Below the pieces are notes generated by a model. That model did not search any database. It was not told the origin of the DNA and saw only the letters and a program-made list of their open reading frames with translations. Below, in pieces: positions 1 through 7,710 of a stretch of DNA of 47,061 nucleotides. The translations under genes were made by a program, and so were the position numbers. How positions within the stretch are numbered: position 1 is the first letter of the stretch; every line of letters starts with the position of its first letter. The stretch is from Acetobacteraceae bacterium. GTDB taxonomy: Bacteria > Pseudomonadota > Alphaproteobacteria > Acetobacterales > Acetobacteraceae. Where the stretch lies: NCBI GenBank assembly GCA_947455205.1, contig CANGNF010000040.1, positions 1-47,061 on the forward strand. Reading direction: 5' to 3'.

Positions 1-2073
1 ATGACCGGATCGGCCCCCCGCCCCGGCGCGGGCACCGGCCTGCTGCTGGCCTGCGCCCTGGCCGCGGCAACCGCGGGCGCCGGCCGGGCGCAGCCGGCCG
101 CGCCCACGGCGCTGCTGCCGGACATCCTGGTCAGCGCGCCCGCGCCGCCCGCCGCCGGCGCCGCCAGCGAACGCCTGGTCGCGGCCGAGGAGCTGGCCGC
201 GCGGCCGCTCTCCCGCCCCGGGGAGGTGGTGGAGGCGGCGCCGGGGCTTGTCGCCACCCAGCACAGCGGCGAGGGCAAGGCCAACCAGTACTTCCTGCGG
301 GGCTTCAACCTGGACCACGGCACCGACCTGGCGCTGACGCTGGGCGGCATGCCGCTGAACATGCGGACCCACGCCCATGGCCAGGGCTATGCCGACCTGA
401 ACTTCCTGCTGCCGGAGCTGCTGGGCGGCATGGCGGTCCGCAAGGGGCCCTACGGCGCCGACCAGGGTGATTTCGCCACCGCCGGGCAGCTGGATCTGAG
501 CCTGGTGGACAGCCTGCGCCCCTTTGCCCAGGCCACGCTGGGCAGCTTTGGCCATTGGCGCGGCCTGGCGGCGGGCAGCCTGGCGCTGGGCCCCGGCACC
601 CTGCTGCTGGCCGGCGAGGCGGTAACCTACCAGGGCCCCTGGCAGCGCGGCGACAACCTGCGCCGGCTGAACGGCCTAGCACGCTACAGCCAGGGCACGG
701 CGGCCGAGGGTTTCAGCCTGACCGCCATGGCTTATTCCGGCCAGTGGAACGCCACCGACCAGGTGCCGGCCCGCGCGGTGGCCAGCGGGCGCATCGGCCG
801 CTTCGGCACGCTGGACCCGACCGATGGCGGCCAGGCGCAGCGCTACAGCCTTTCCGGCAGTTGGCACCGCGAGGGCGAGCACGGCGTAACGCGGGTGAAT
901 GCCTTTGCGGTGCGCTCCACGCTGGACCTGTTCAACAACTTCACCTTCTTCCTGGACGACCCGGGGCGCGGCGACCAATTCCACCAGCGCGACCAGCGCT
1001 GGCTGCTGGGGCTGAACGCCAGCCAGACCATGCAGGGCGAGCTGTTCGGCCGGCCGCTGCAGACCAGGCTGGGGGTGCAGAGCCGCTACGACGACATCGC
1101 ACTGGGCCTGTACCGCACCCAGGCGCGCAGCCGGCTGGCCACGGTGCGGGCGGACCAGGTGCGGGAGGCGAGCCTTGGGCTGTGGGGCGATGCCACGCTG
1201 CGGGTGACGGACTGGGCGCGGCTGACGCTCGGCCTGCGGGGCGACGTGGTGGGCGGCGGCGTGCGGAGCGACCTGGCGGCCAATTCCGGCACCGCGCAGC
1301 AGGCCATCGCCAGCCCCAAGGCCGCGCTGGTGCTGGGGCCGTGGCGGGCAACGGAGCTGTTCCTCAACGCCGGCACCGGCTTCCACAGCAACGACCTGCG
1401 CGGCGCCACCATCAGCCTGGACCCGAACGACACGCTGAACCGGCTGTCGCGCGTTCCGCTGCTGGTACGCGCCAAGGGCGCCGAAGTCGGCATCCGCACC
1501 CGCTGGCTGGAGGGGCTGGACAGCAGCCTGGCCGTCTTCGTGCTGACCTTGGGTTCCGAGATCCTGTTCGTCGGCGATGCCGGCACCACGGAGGCCAGCC
1601 GGCCGTCCCGCCGGGTGGGTGTGGAATGGACCAACCGCTGGCAGGTGCTGCCCTGGCTGGCGCTGGACCTGGACCTGGCGGCGACCCAGGCCCGCTTCAC
1701 CGGCGCAGACCCCGCGGGCAACCGCATCCCCGGCGCGCCCAATTTGGTGGCCGCCGCCGGGCTGGTGCTGGGGCAGGAAGGGCCTGGTTGGTTCGGCGCC
1801 GCCCGGCTGCGCACCTTCGGCCCGCGGCCCCTGGTGGAGGACAACAGCGTGAAGTCCCGCCCGACCGCGCTGGTCAACGCCAGGCTGGGCTATCGGTGGG
1901 AGAATGGCGTCGCGGCACGGCTGGAGGCGCTGAACCTGTTCGGCGCCCGGGCCAGCCAGATCGACTACGCCTATGCCTCGCAGCTGCGCGGCGAGGCGGC
2001 GCCGGTGCTGGACCGGCACTTCCACCCGGTGGAGCCGGTGGCGGTGCGCCTCACGCTCAGCGTGCCGCTGTAG
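1..2073 (+). CDS. TonB-dependent outer-membrane receptor
   Basis: A 690-residue protein that would import a ligand through the outer membrane using TonB energy. It begins with a signal peptide: a hydrophobic stretch to about residue 28, then a cleavage-like GRAQ. A plug domain follows at about 50-160, with RPGEVVEAAPG and the typical FLRGFNLDHGT and VRKGPYGADQGDFA stretches. The rest is an aromatic-rich beta-barrel to the C-terminus. The ATG is at the first base of the window and the signal peptide is complete, so the gene is probably whole, but its ribosome-binding site lies outside. The last residue is Leu rather than the usual aromatic. It lies about 100 bp upstream of modBC on the same strand. 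A role linked to molybdate or another ligand is only a guess from position. Confidence 0.9.
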   Translation: MTGSAPRPGAGTGLLLACALAAATAGAGRAQPAAPTALLPDILVSAPAPPAAGAASERLVAAEELAARPLSRPGEVVEAAPGLVATQHSGEGKANQYFLRGFNLDHGTDLALTLGGMPLNMRTHAHGQGYADLNFLLPELLGGMAVRKGPYGADQGDFATAGQLDLSLVDSLRPFAQATLGSFGHWRGLAAGSLALGPGTLLLAGEAVTYQGPWQRGDNLRRLNGLARYSQGTAAEGFSLTAMAYSGQWNATDQVPARAVASGRIGRFGTLDPTDGGQAQRYSLSGSWHREGEHGVTRVNAFAVRSTLDLFNNFTFFLDDPGRGDQFHQRDQRWLLGLNASQTMQGELFGRPLQTRLGVQSRYDDIALGLYRTQARSRLATVRADQVREASLGLWGDATLRVTDWARLTLGLRGDVVGGGVRSDLAANSGTAQQAIASPKAALVLGPWRATELFLNAGTGFHSNDLRGATISLDPNDTLNRLSRVPLLVRAKGAEVGIRTRWLEGLDSSLAVFVLTLGSEILFVGDAGTTEASRPSRRVGVEWTNRWQVLPWLALDLDLAATQARFTGADPAGNRIPGAPNLVAAAGLVLGQEGPGWFGAARLRTFGPRPLVEDNSVKSRPTALVNARLGYRWENGVAARLEALNLFGARASQIDYAYASQLRGEAAPVLDRHFHPVEPVAVRLTLSVPL

Positions 2074-2178
2074 CCGCGGGGTTTACCGGCGGCGGCCCGG
2101 CCGTTAGCTTTGGCCGGATATAGCGCACCGGGACGCGACGATGCCTTGCCACCCCCTGCCCGGCCCGCGGCCGTGCCG

Positions 2179-2868
2179 ATGCTGAGCCCGGAGGAATGGC
2201 AGGCGGTGCAGCTGAGCCTGGGCGTGGCCGGGCGCAGCGTGGCGGTTTCCCTGCTGCCGGCCATCGGCGTGGCCTGGCTGCTGGCGCGCGGGCGCTTCCC
2301 CGGCCGCTTCCTGCTGGATGCCTGCGTCCACCTGCCGCTGGTGGTGCCGCCGGTGGTCACCGGCTGGTGCCTGCTGCTGCTGTTCGGCATCCAGGGGCCG
2401 CTGGGCGGGCCGCTGTTCCAGTGGTTCGGCATCCGCCTGGTCTTCACCACCAACGGCGCCGCGCTGGCCACCGCGGTGATGTCCTTTCCGCTGATCGTCC
2501 GCGCCGTGCGGCTGGGGCTGGAGAGCGTGGATAGCGGGCTGGAAGCCGCCGCCCGCACCCTTGGCGCCCGGCCGCTGGACAGCTTCCTGACCGTGACCCT
2601 GCCGCTGATGTCGCCGGGCATCCTGGCCGGCGCCATCACCGCCTTCGCCGCCGGGCTGGGTGAGTTCGGCGCCGTCATCACCTTCGCCTCCAACATTCCC
2701 GGCGAGACCCAGACCCTGCCGCTGGCGATCTACAGCGCCACGCAAAGCCCGGGTGGTGAGGGCGTGGCGGCCCGGCTGGCGCTGGTCTCCTTCGCCCTGG
2801 CCATCGGTGGGCTGCTTTCGGCCGAGTTCCTGGCGCGGCGGATGAACCGGCTGCTGGGCCGCGCCTGA
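2179..2868 (+). CDS. modB: Molybdate ABC transporter permease ModB
   Basis: Inner-membrane permease (229 aa) of the molybdate importer; it forms the channel that ModC energises. The protein is almost entirely hydrophobic helices. It carries the ABC-permease EAA loop (EAAARTLGARPLD, then TLPL) and the ModB-typical stretches LPLVVPPVVTG, GEFGAVITF and IPGETQTLPLAIY. The start is placed at MLSPEEWQAV because known ModB proteins begin there; a TTG at 2110 is possible in frame but adds a non-conserved extension. No good ribosome-binding site precedes 2179. A 14-codon ATG reading frame (2141-2185) overlaps the start and might couple translation. The stop overlaps the modC start as TGATG. No modA (periplasmic molybdate-binding protein) is visible nearby. 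Confidence 0.93.
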   Translation: MLSPEEWQAVQLSLGVAGRSVAVSLLPAIGVAWLLARGRFPGRFLLDACVHLPLVVPPVVTGWCLLLLFGIQGPLGGPLFQWFGIRLVFTTNGAALATAVMSFPLIVRAVRLGLESVDSGLEAAARTLGARPLDSFLTVTLPLMSPGILAGAITAFAAGLGEFGAVITFASNIPGETQTLPLAIYSATQSPGGEGVAARLALVSFALAIGGLLSAEFLARRMNRLLGRA

Positions 2869-3968
2869 TGCTGCAGGTGGCGTTGCGGCATGGCTTCCCC
2901 GGCTTTCGGCTGGATGTGGGATTCGCTGCCGCCGAGGCCGGGGTAACCGCGCTGTTCGGCCCCTCCGGCTGCGGCAAGTCCACCATCCTGGCCGCCGTCG
3001 CCGGGCTGCTGCGGCCGGAGGCCGGGCGGGTCAGCCTGGGCGGGCGGGTGCTGCTGGACACCGAAGCCGGGCTCTGCCTGCCGCCGGAGCAGCGGCGCTG
3101 CGGCATGGTGTTCCAGGATGCCCGGCTGTTCCCGCATCTCAGCGTGGCGGCCAACCTGCGCTACGGGCTGAAGCGCGCGCCGCCGGAGGCGACCGGCCCT
3201 GGCCTTGACGAAGTCGTCGCCCTGCTGGGGCTGGAGCCGCTGCTAGACCGCCGGCCGACGCGGCTTTCCGGCGGCGAGAAGCAGCGCGTGGCGCTGGGCC
3301 GGGCGCTGCTGTGCCGGCCGCGCCTGTTGTTGATGGACGAACCGCTGGCGGCACTGGACGCCGGGCGCAAGGCGGAGGTGCTGCCCTTCCTGACCCGGCT
3401 TTGCGACGCGGCGCGGCTGCCGATCCTCTACGTGACCCATGCGCTGGACGAGGTGGATGCGCTGGCGACCCGGCTGGTGCTGCTGCGCGGCGGCCAGGTG
3501 CTGGCGGCGGACAGCGTGGAGGCGCTGGCGCTGCGCACGGACCTGCCGCTGGCCGCCCGGCGGGATGCCGGCGCGGTGCTGGCCTGCACGGTGGAGGCGC
3601 ATGACGCCGGGCGCGGCCTGACCCGGCTGGGCTTTCCCGGTGGCGCGCTGCAGGTGCCGCTGCGGGCGGAGGCCGTGGGCACGCGCATCCGCACCCGGCT
3701 GCGCGCCCGCGACGTGGCGGTGGCAACGGTGCAGCCGCAGGGGCTTTCCACCCAGAACATCCTGCCGGCCGAGGTGGTGGCCCTGGGCGCCGCGGCCACG
3801 CCGCACGAGGTCTTCGTGCGGCTGCGCATAGGCCCGACCGAGCTGCTTTCGCGCATCACCCGCGACAGCGCGGAACGCCTGGCGCTGCGGCCGGGCCTGG
3901 CGGTCTGGGCGGTGTTGAAGGCGGTGACGGTGGACCGCGCCCAGGGCGGGATCGAGACGCCGGGGTGA
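2868..3968 (+). CDS. modC: Molybdate ABC transporter ATPase ModC
   Basis: ATP-binding subunit (366 aa) of the molybdate importer. The ABC domain holds a Walker A GPSGCGKST at residues 31-39, signature LSGGEKQR at 133-140, Walker B LLLMDEP at 153-159 and an H-loop His at 191. The C-terminal third, from about 290, fits a TOBE/Mop molybdate-sensing domain (LSTQNILPAEV, then LLSRITRDSAERL). It overlaps modB by one base, so the two are almost certainly co-translated. Molybdate is needed for the xanthine-dehydrogenase-family enzyme encoded near 36-39 kb, although nothing ties the two loci together directly. Confidence 0.95.
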   Translation: MLQVALRHGFPGFRLDVGFAAAEAGVTALFGPSGCGKSTILAAVAGLLRPEAGRVSLGGRVLLDTEAGLCLPPEQRRCGMVFQDARLFPHLSVAANLRYGLKRAPPEATGPGLDEVVALLGLEPLLDRRPTRLSGGEKQRVALGRALLCRPRLLLMDEPLAALDAGRKAEVLPFLTRLCDAARLPILYVTHALDEVDALATRLVLLRGGQVLAADSVEALALRTDLPLAARRDAGAVLACTVEAHDAGRGLTRLGFPGGALQVPLRAEAVGTRIRTRLRARDVAVATVQPQGLSTQNILPAEVVALGAAATPHEVFVRLRIGPTELLSRITRDSAERLALRPGLAVWAVLKAVTVDRAQGGIETPG

Positions 3969-4040
3969 AACAATGGCGGCCCTGCTTGTACTCCTCTCTC
4001 GACACCCCCACGCTGACAGCAGCACAACCGGAGAACGCCG

Positions 4041-4910
4041 ATGAGCACCGACGAGTACACGCCGCCCAAGGTCTGGACCTGGGACAAGGAGAATGGCGGC
4101 CGCTTCGCCAACATCAACCGGCCGATCGCCGGCGCCACGCACGACAAGGAGCTGCCGGTCGGCAAGCATCCGCTGCAGCTCTACTCGCTGGCCACGCCGA
4201 ATGGCCAGAAGGTCACGATCATGCTGGAGGAGCTGCTGGCCCTCGGGCACTCCGGCGCGGAATACGACGCCTGGCTGATCAAGATCGGCGACGGCGACCA
4301 GTTCGGCAGCGGCTTCGTCGGCGTGAACCCCAACTCCAAGATCCCGGCGCTGCTGGACCGCAGCGGGCCGAAGCCGATCCGGGTGTTCGAGAGCGGGGCG
4401 ATCCTGGTGCATCTGGCGGAAAAGTTCGGCGCCTTCCTGCCGACCGAGCCGGCGGCGCGGGCCGAATGCATGTCCTGGCTGTTCTGGCAGATGGGCAGCG
4501 CGCCCTATCTCGGCGGCGGCTTCGGCCATTTCTACGCCTATGCGCCGTTCAAGATGGAATACCCGATCAACCGCTTCTCCATGGAAGTGAAGCGCCAACT
4601 GGACGTGCTGGACCGCCGCCTGGCGGAAAGCGCCTACCTGGCCGGCGACGAGTACACCATCGCCGACATGGCGGTGTGGCCCTGGTATGGCGGGTTGGTG
4701 AAGGGCGCGCTGTACGGCGATTCCGCCACCTTCCTGGCGGTGCATGAGTACAAGCACGTGCTGCGCTGGGCCGAGGCGATCGGCGCCCGGCCGGCGGTGC
4801 AGCGCGGCCGCATGGTCAACCGGGTGCAGGGCGACCCAGCCAGCCAGCTGCGCGAGCGCCATGATGCCAGCGACTTCGACACCCGCACCCAGGACAAGCT
4901 GGGCGGCTGA
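4041..4910 (+). CDS. yghU: Glutathione-dependent disulfide-bond oxidoreductase YghU
   Basis: A 289-residue cytosolic glutathione-transferase-family enzyme, known in E. coli as YghU (Nu-class GST) with disulfide-bond reductase activity on glutathione disulfides. Much of the sequence matches the E. coli protein: the N-terminus YTPPKVWTWDKENGG, then NINRPIAG, LPVGKHPLQLYSLATPNG, IGDGDQFGSGFV and NPNSKIPAL in the thioredoxin-like domain. GGGFGHFYAYAP, AGDEYTIADMAVWPW and the C-terminal RHDASDF follow. The ATG at 4041 is preceded by a GGAGA-type ribosome-binding site. It sits alone after modC and converges with the GGDEF-EAL gene. Confidence 0.95.
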   Translation: MSTDEYTPPKVWTWDKENGGRFANINRPIAGATHDKELPVGKHPLQLYSLATPNGQKVTIMLEELLALGHSGAEYDAWLIKIGDGDQFGSGFVGVNPNSKIPALLDRSGPKPIRVFESGAILVHLAEKFGAFLPTEPAARAECMSWLFWQMGSAPYLGGGFGHFYAYAPFKMEYPINRFSMEVKRQLDVLDRRLAESAYLAGDEYTIADMAVWPWYGGLVKGALYGDSATFLAVHEYKHVLRWAEAIGARPAVQRGRMVNRVQGDPASQLRERHDASDFDTRTQDKLGG

Positions 4911-4955
4911 AACAGCGCGGACCGGCGCCGGCCACGGGCTGGTGCCGGCCCGGCT

Positions 4956-7352
4956 TCAGCCGGCGTGGGCCAGCCGCGGCGCCACCCCGGCCAGGCCCTT
5001 GCCCGGGTGGGTCAGATGGCGGAACGCCTCGATCGGCAGCGGCCGGCCGATCAGGTAGCCCTGCACCTCCGCGCAACCGGCCAGGCGCAGCGCCGCAAGC
5101 TGCGCGTCATCCTCGACACCCTCGGCCACCACCGGCAGGTTCAGCCCGCGCGCCAGCCCCAGCACCGCCTGCACGATGGCGGCCGAGCCGGGATTGGTGG
5201 TCAGGTCGCGCACGAAGGAACGGTCGATCTTGATGCGGTCGAACGGGAAGGAGCGCAGCGTGCTGAGCGAGGAATAACCGGTGCCGAAATCGTCCATGGC
5301 GATGCCGACGCCCAGCGCCTGGATCCGCGTCAGCAGCCCCAGCGTGCGCTCGGTGTTGCGGATCAGCACGCCCTCGGTGATCTCCAGTTCCAGCCGTGCC
5401 GCGGGCAGGCCGGTCTGGTCCAGCACCTGCTCGACCAGCGCGGCGAAGTCGCCCTGCTCGAACTGCGCCGGGGAGACGTTGATGGCCAGGCGCAGCGGCT
5501 CGGCCCAGCGCATCGCCTCGGCACAGGCCTCCTGCAGCACCCAGGCGCCGATCTGGCCGATGGTGCCGTTGGCCTCGGCCACGGGGATGAAGACATCCGG
5601 CGGCACCGCGCCGCGCAGCGGGTGGTTCCAGCGCAGCAGCGCCTCGAAGCCGCAGACCCGGCCGGAGCCGGCATCCGCCTGGGGCTGGTAGGCCAGGCGC
5701 AACTCATGCCGCTGCATGGCCAGGCGCAGGTCGTGGTCCAGCGCGCGCCGGGCACGCGCCTCGGCGTCCATCTCGGCCTTGAAGAAGGCGAAGCCGTTGC
5801 CGCCGGCGTCCTTGACCCGGTAAAGCGCCAGGTCGGCATTGACCAGCAGGCCATCCACGCTGTCGCCGTCATCCGGGAAGACGGCGATGCCCATGGAGCA
5901 GCCGACCGAGGCCTGGCGCAGTTCGCCGAGGTCCACGGGCTGCGCCAGGTCGTCGATGATCCGCTGCGCCAGCGCCTGCGCGCCCTCGGCACCATTCACC
6001 TGGGTCAGCAGCACGACGAACTCGTCGCCGCCCAGCCGCGCCACCACGTCGCTGTCCCGCGCGCAGGCCAGCAGGCGGCGGCCGATTTCCAGCAGCAGCC
6101 GGTCGCCGGCGGCATGGCCGTAGCCGTCGTTGACGGCCTTGAAGCGGTCCAGGTCCAGGCACAGCACCGCCACCTGCTGGCCATGGCGCCGGCCCAGCGC
6201 CAGCGCCTGTTCCAGCTGTTCGCGCAGCATGGCGCGGTTGGCCAGGCCGGTCAGCGAATCATGGTGCGCCAGGTGGCGGATGCGGGCTTCGGCAGCCGAG
6301 CGCTCGCGCAGGTCGCGCACCACCAGCACGGTGGCATTGCCCTCGGCGGGGCCGACGCGGCGCACGCGGATCTCCACCGGCATCGCCCCCTCCGCCGCCG
6401 AGAGGCTGGTGGTGACCGGTGCCTCGCCGGCGGCCTGCAGCAGGCGGTGCAGGTCGGCTTCGGTGCTGGTGGGGATGATCTGGCCCAGCGCGGCACCGAC
6501 CAGCGCCTCTCGGCGCAGGCCGGCCATGGCCGCCAGCGCGGCGTTGACCTGGGTGATGCGGGTGCCGTGGCACAGGGCGATGCCCTCGAAGGCGGCATCG
6601 GCGATGCTGGTCATCCGCCGCGCCTCGCTGGCGGCGACGCTGATATCCACCGCGACCGCGCCGGCGGTGCCCAGCAGCAGTACAGAAGCGGCCAGGCCGA
6701 TGACCGCGGCCAGGACGCCCCGGCTGACCGCCAGCGGCGAGACCACCACGTTGCCGTCCGGCACCACGGCGACCGCGCCCATGCCGGTGAAGTGCAGCGA
6801 GGCGACGGTGGCCGCCAGCAGCAGCGTGCCCAGCAGCAGGCGCTGCCGGCCATGCAGCGCGCGCGCCGCCGCCAGGGCGCAACCGCCGCAGGCCACCGCC
6901 ACCAGCACCGAGGCCAGCACCAGCGACGGGTCGAACACGACGACGCCTGACAGCCGCAGCGAAGCCATGCCGATATAGTGCATGATGGCGACGCCGCCGC
7001 CGAGCACGCCGCCCAGCAGCCAGGCCCGGCCACGCCCGGCCGCCAGCGGGGCGAAGGCGGCGGCCGCGCCGAGGATGGCGACGACACCCGAAACCCCCGT
7101 GGTGGCAATGTCGAAGCTGAGCGGCAGGCCGGGGTCGAAGGCCAGCATGGCGATGAAATGCGTGGCCCAGGTGCCGCTGCCGAAGGCGCAGACCGCCAGG
7201 CCGACCCAGACCCGGCGCAACGCGCCCGAGCGCATCGCCGCGCGTTCCAGCAGGATCAGCGCCGCCAGGCAGGAAACGGCGCAGATCAGCACAGCGCCGC
7301 AAATCAGGGCGATATCATGCTGTTGCGTGAGGCAGGCCCAAACCCTGTACAA
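4956..7352 (-). CDS. MHYT-PAS-GGDEF-EAL cyclic-di-GMP signalling protein
   Basis: A 798-residue membrane protein predicted to make and/or break cyclic di-GMP. Residues 1-240 form an MHYT-type sensor with about seven hydrophobic segments and the repeated motifs THFIAM (64-69), MHYIGM (124-129) and LHFTGM (186-191), which in this family are proposed to bind metal and sense gas. A PAS-like region spans about 245-345. The GGDEF motif is intact at 441-445, with an RxxD inhibitory site (RDSD, 432-435) exactly five residues before it. The EAL domain is intact: EALLRW from 570, DDFGTGYSS at 687-695, KID at 708-710 and EGVE from 744. The start is TTG, supported by GGAGAG six bases upstream; no in-frame ATG precedes the first membrane segment. 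Both catalytic domains look active. Confidence 0.93.
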   Translation of the reverse strand: MYRVWACLTQQHDIALICGAVLICAVSCLAALILLERAAMRSGALRRVWVGLAVCAFGSGTWATHFIAMLAFDPGLPLSFDIATTGVSGVVAILGAAAAFAPLAAGRGRAWLLGGVLGGGVAIMHYIGMASLRLSGVVVFDPSLVLASVLVAVACGGCALAAARALHGRQRLLLGTLLLAATVASLHFTGMGAVAVVPDGNVVVSPLAVSRGVLAAVIGLAASVLLLGTAGAVAVDISVAASEARRMTSIADAAFEGIALCHGTRITQVNAALAAMAGLRREALVGAALGQIIPTSTEADLHRLLQAAGEAPVTTSLSAAEGAMPVEIRVRRVGPAEGNATVLVVRDLRERSAAEARIRHLAHHDSLTGLANRAMLREQLEQALALGRRHGQQVAVLCLDLDRFKAVNDGYGHAAGDRLLLEIGRRLLACARDSDVVARLGGDEFVVLLTQVNGAEGAQALAQRIIDDLAQPVDLGELRQASVGCSMGIAVFPDDGDSVDGLLVNADLALYRVKDAGGNGFAFFKAEMDAEARARRALDHDLRLAMQRHELRLAYQPQADAGSGRVCGFEALLRWNHPLRGAVPPDVFIPVAEANGTIGQIGAWVLQEACAEAMRWAEPLRLAINVSPAQFEQGDFAALVEQVLDQTGLPAARLELEITEGVLIRNTERTLGLLTRIQALGVGIAMDDFGTGYSSLSTLRSFPFDRIKIDRSFVRDLTTNPGSAAIVQAVLGLARGLNLPVVAEGVEDDAQLAALRLAGCAEVQGYLIGRPLPIEAFRHLTHPGKGLAGVAPRLAHAG

Positions 7353-7710
7353 TGTATTCTCTCCGCTTTGGGGCGGATGTGTCGCAGCAGGGGTTTGAGT
7401 TATTCGTTAAGGACGCCGTCCCCTGACGCCATGATCACGCGGGGTTTGCACGAAGTTTCACTGTGGTGGCGGCGGAACCGCAGCGTCGCAATCGGCGGTG
7501 TTGCGCAGCGCGGCGGCACCGCTTGGTCGCGAAGGGCGTGGGTCGCGCGCATCGCCAGGCGTTCAGCGGCTTCCACCGGCCTGCCTTGGCGCGGTCATGA
7601 AAGCCGCGGTACAGTTCGCCGCTGGCGCCGCGGGCGTTGGGCGCGGGCGCAGGGTGACAAGGTCGCGCCCGGCTGGCCCGCCGTTGCGTCACTGCTACCG
7701 GAGGTCGCGC
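7353..7710. other. Divergent intergenic region, no gene seen
   Basis: About 360 bp between the divergent GGDEF-EAL gene and hyuA. The left end carries the GGAGAG ribosome-binding site of the GGDEF-EAL TTG start, and 7700-7705 the GGAGG site of hyuA. An in-frame extension of hyuA reaches back to 7498 but shows no family similarity. I found no convincing -35/-10 pair, terminator or RNA. The region presumably holds two back-to-back promoters. Confidence 0.5.

Noticed and set aside
555..2123. Long open frames overlapping the TonB receptor and other genes on both strands
   Set aside because: High GC content gives long stop-free shadow frames; they are Arg/Pro/Gly-rich without domain features, while the chosen frames show clear family motifs.
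2115..2125. TATAGCG-like half site before modB as a ModE operator
   Set aside because: Only one half of the expected palindrome is present.
4911..4955. Terminator between the yghU and GGDEF-EAL genes
   Set aside because: The region is rich in GCCGGC but I could not draw a clean stem-loop.
7430..7439. CATGATCACG upstream of hyuA as a fifth GntR site
   Set aside because: It lacks the GTGATCAC core (one mismatch), is about 280 bp from hyuA and lies outside the cluster; likely chance.
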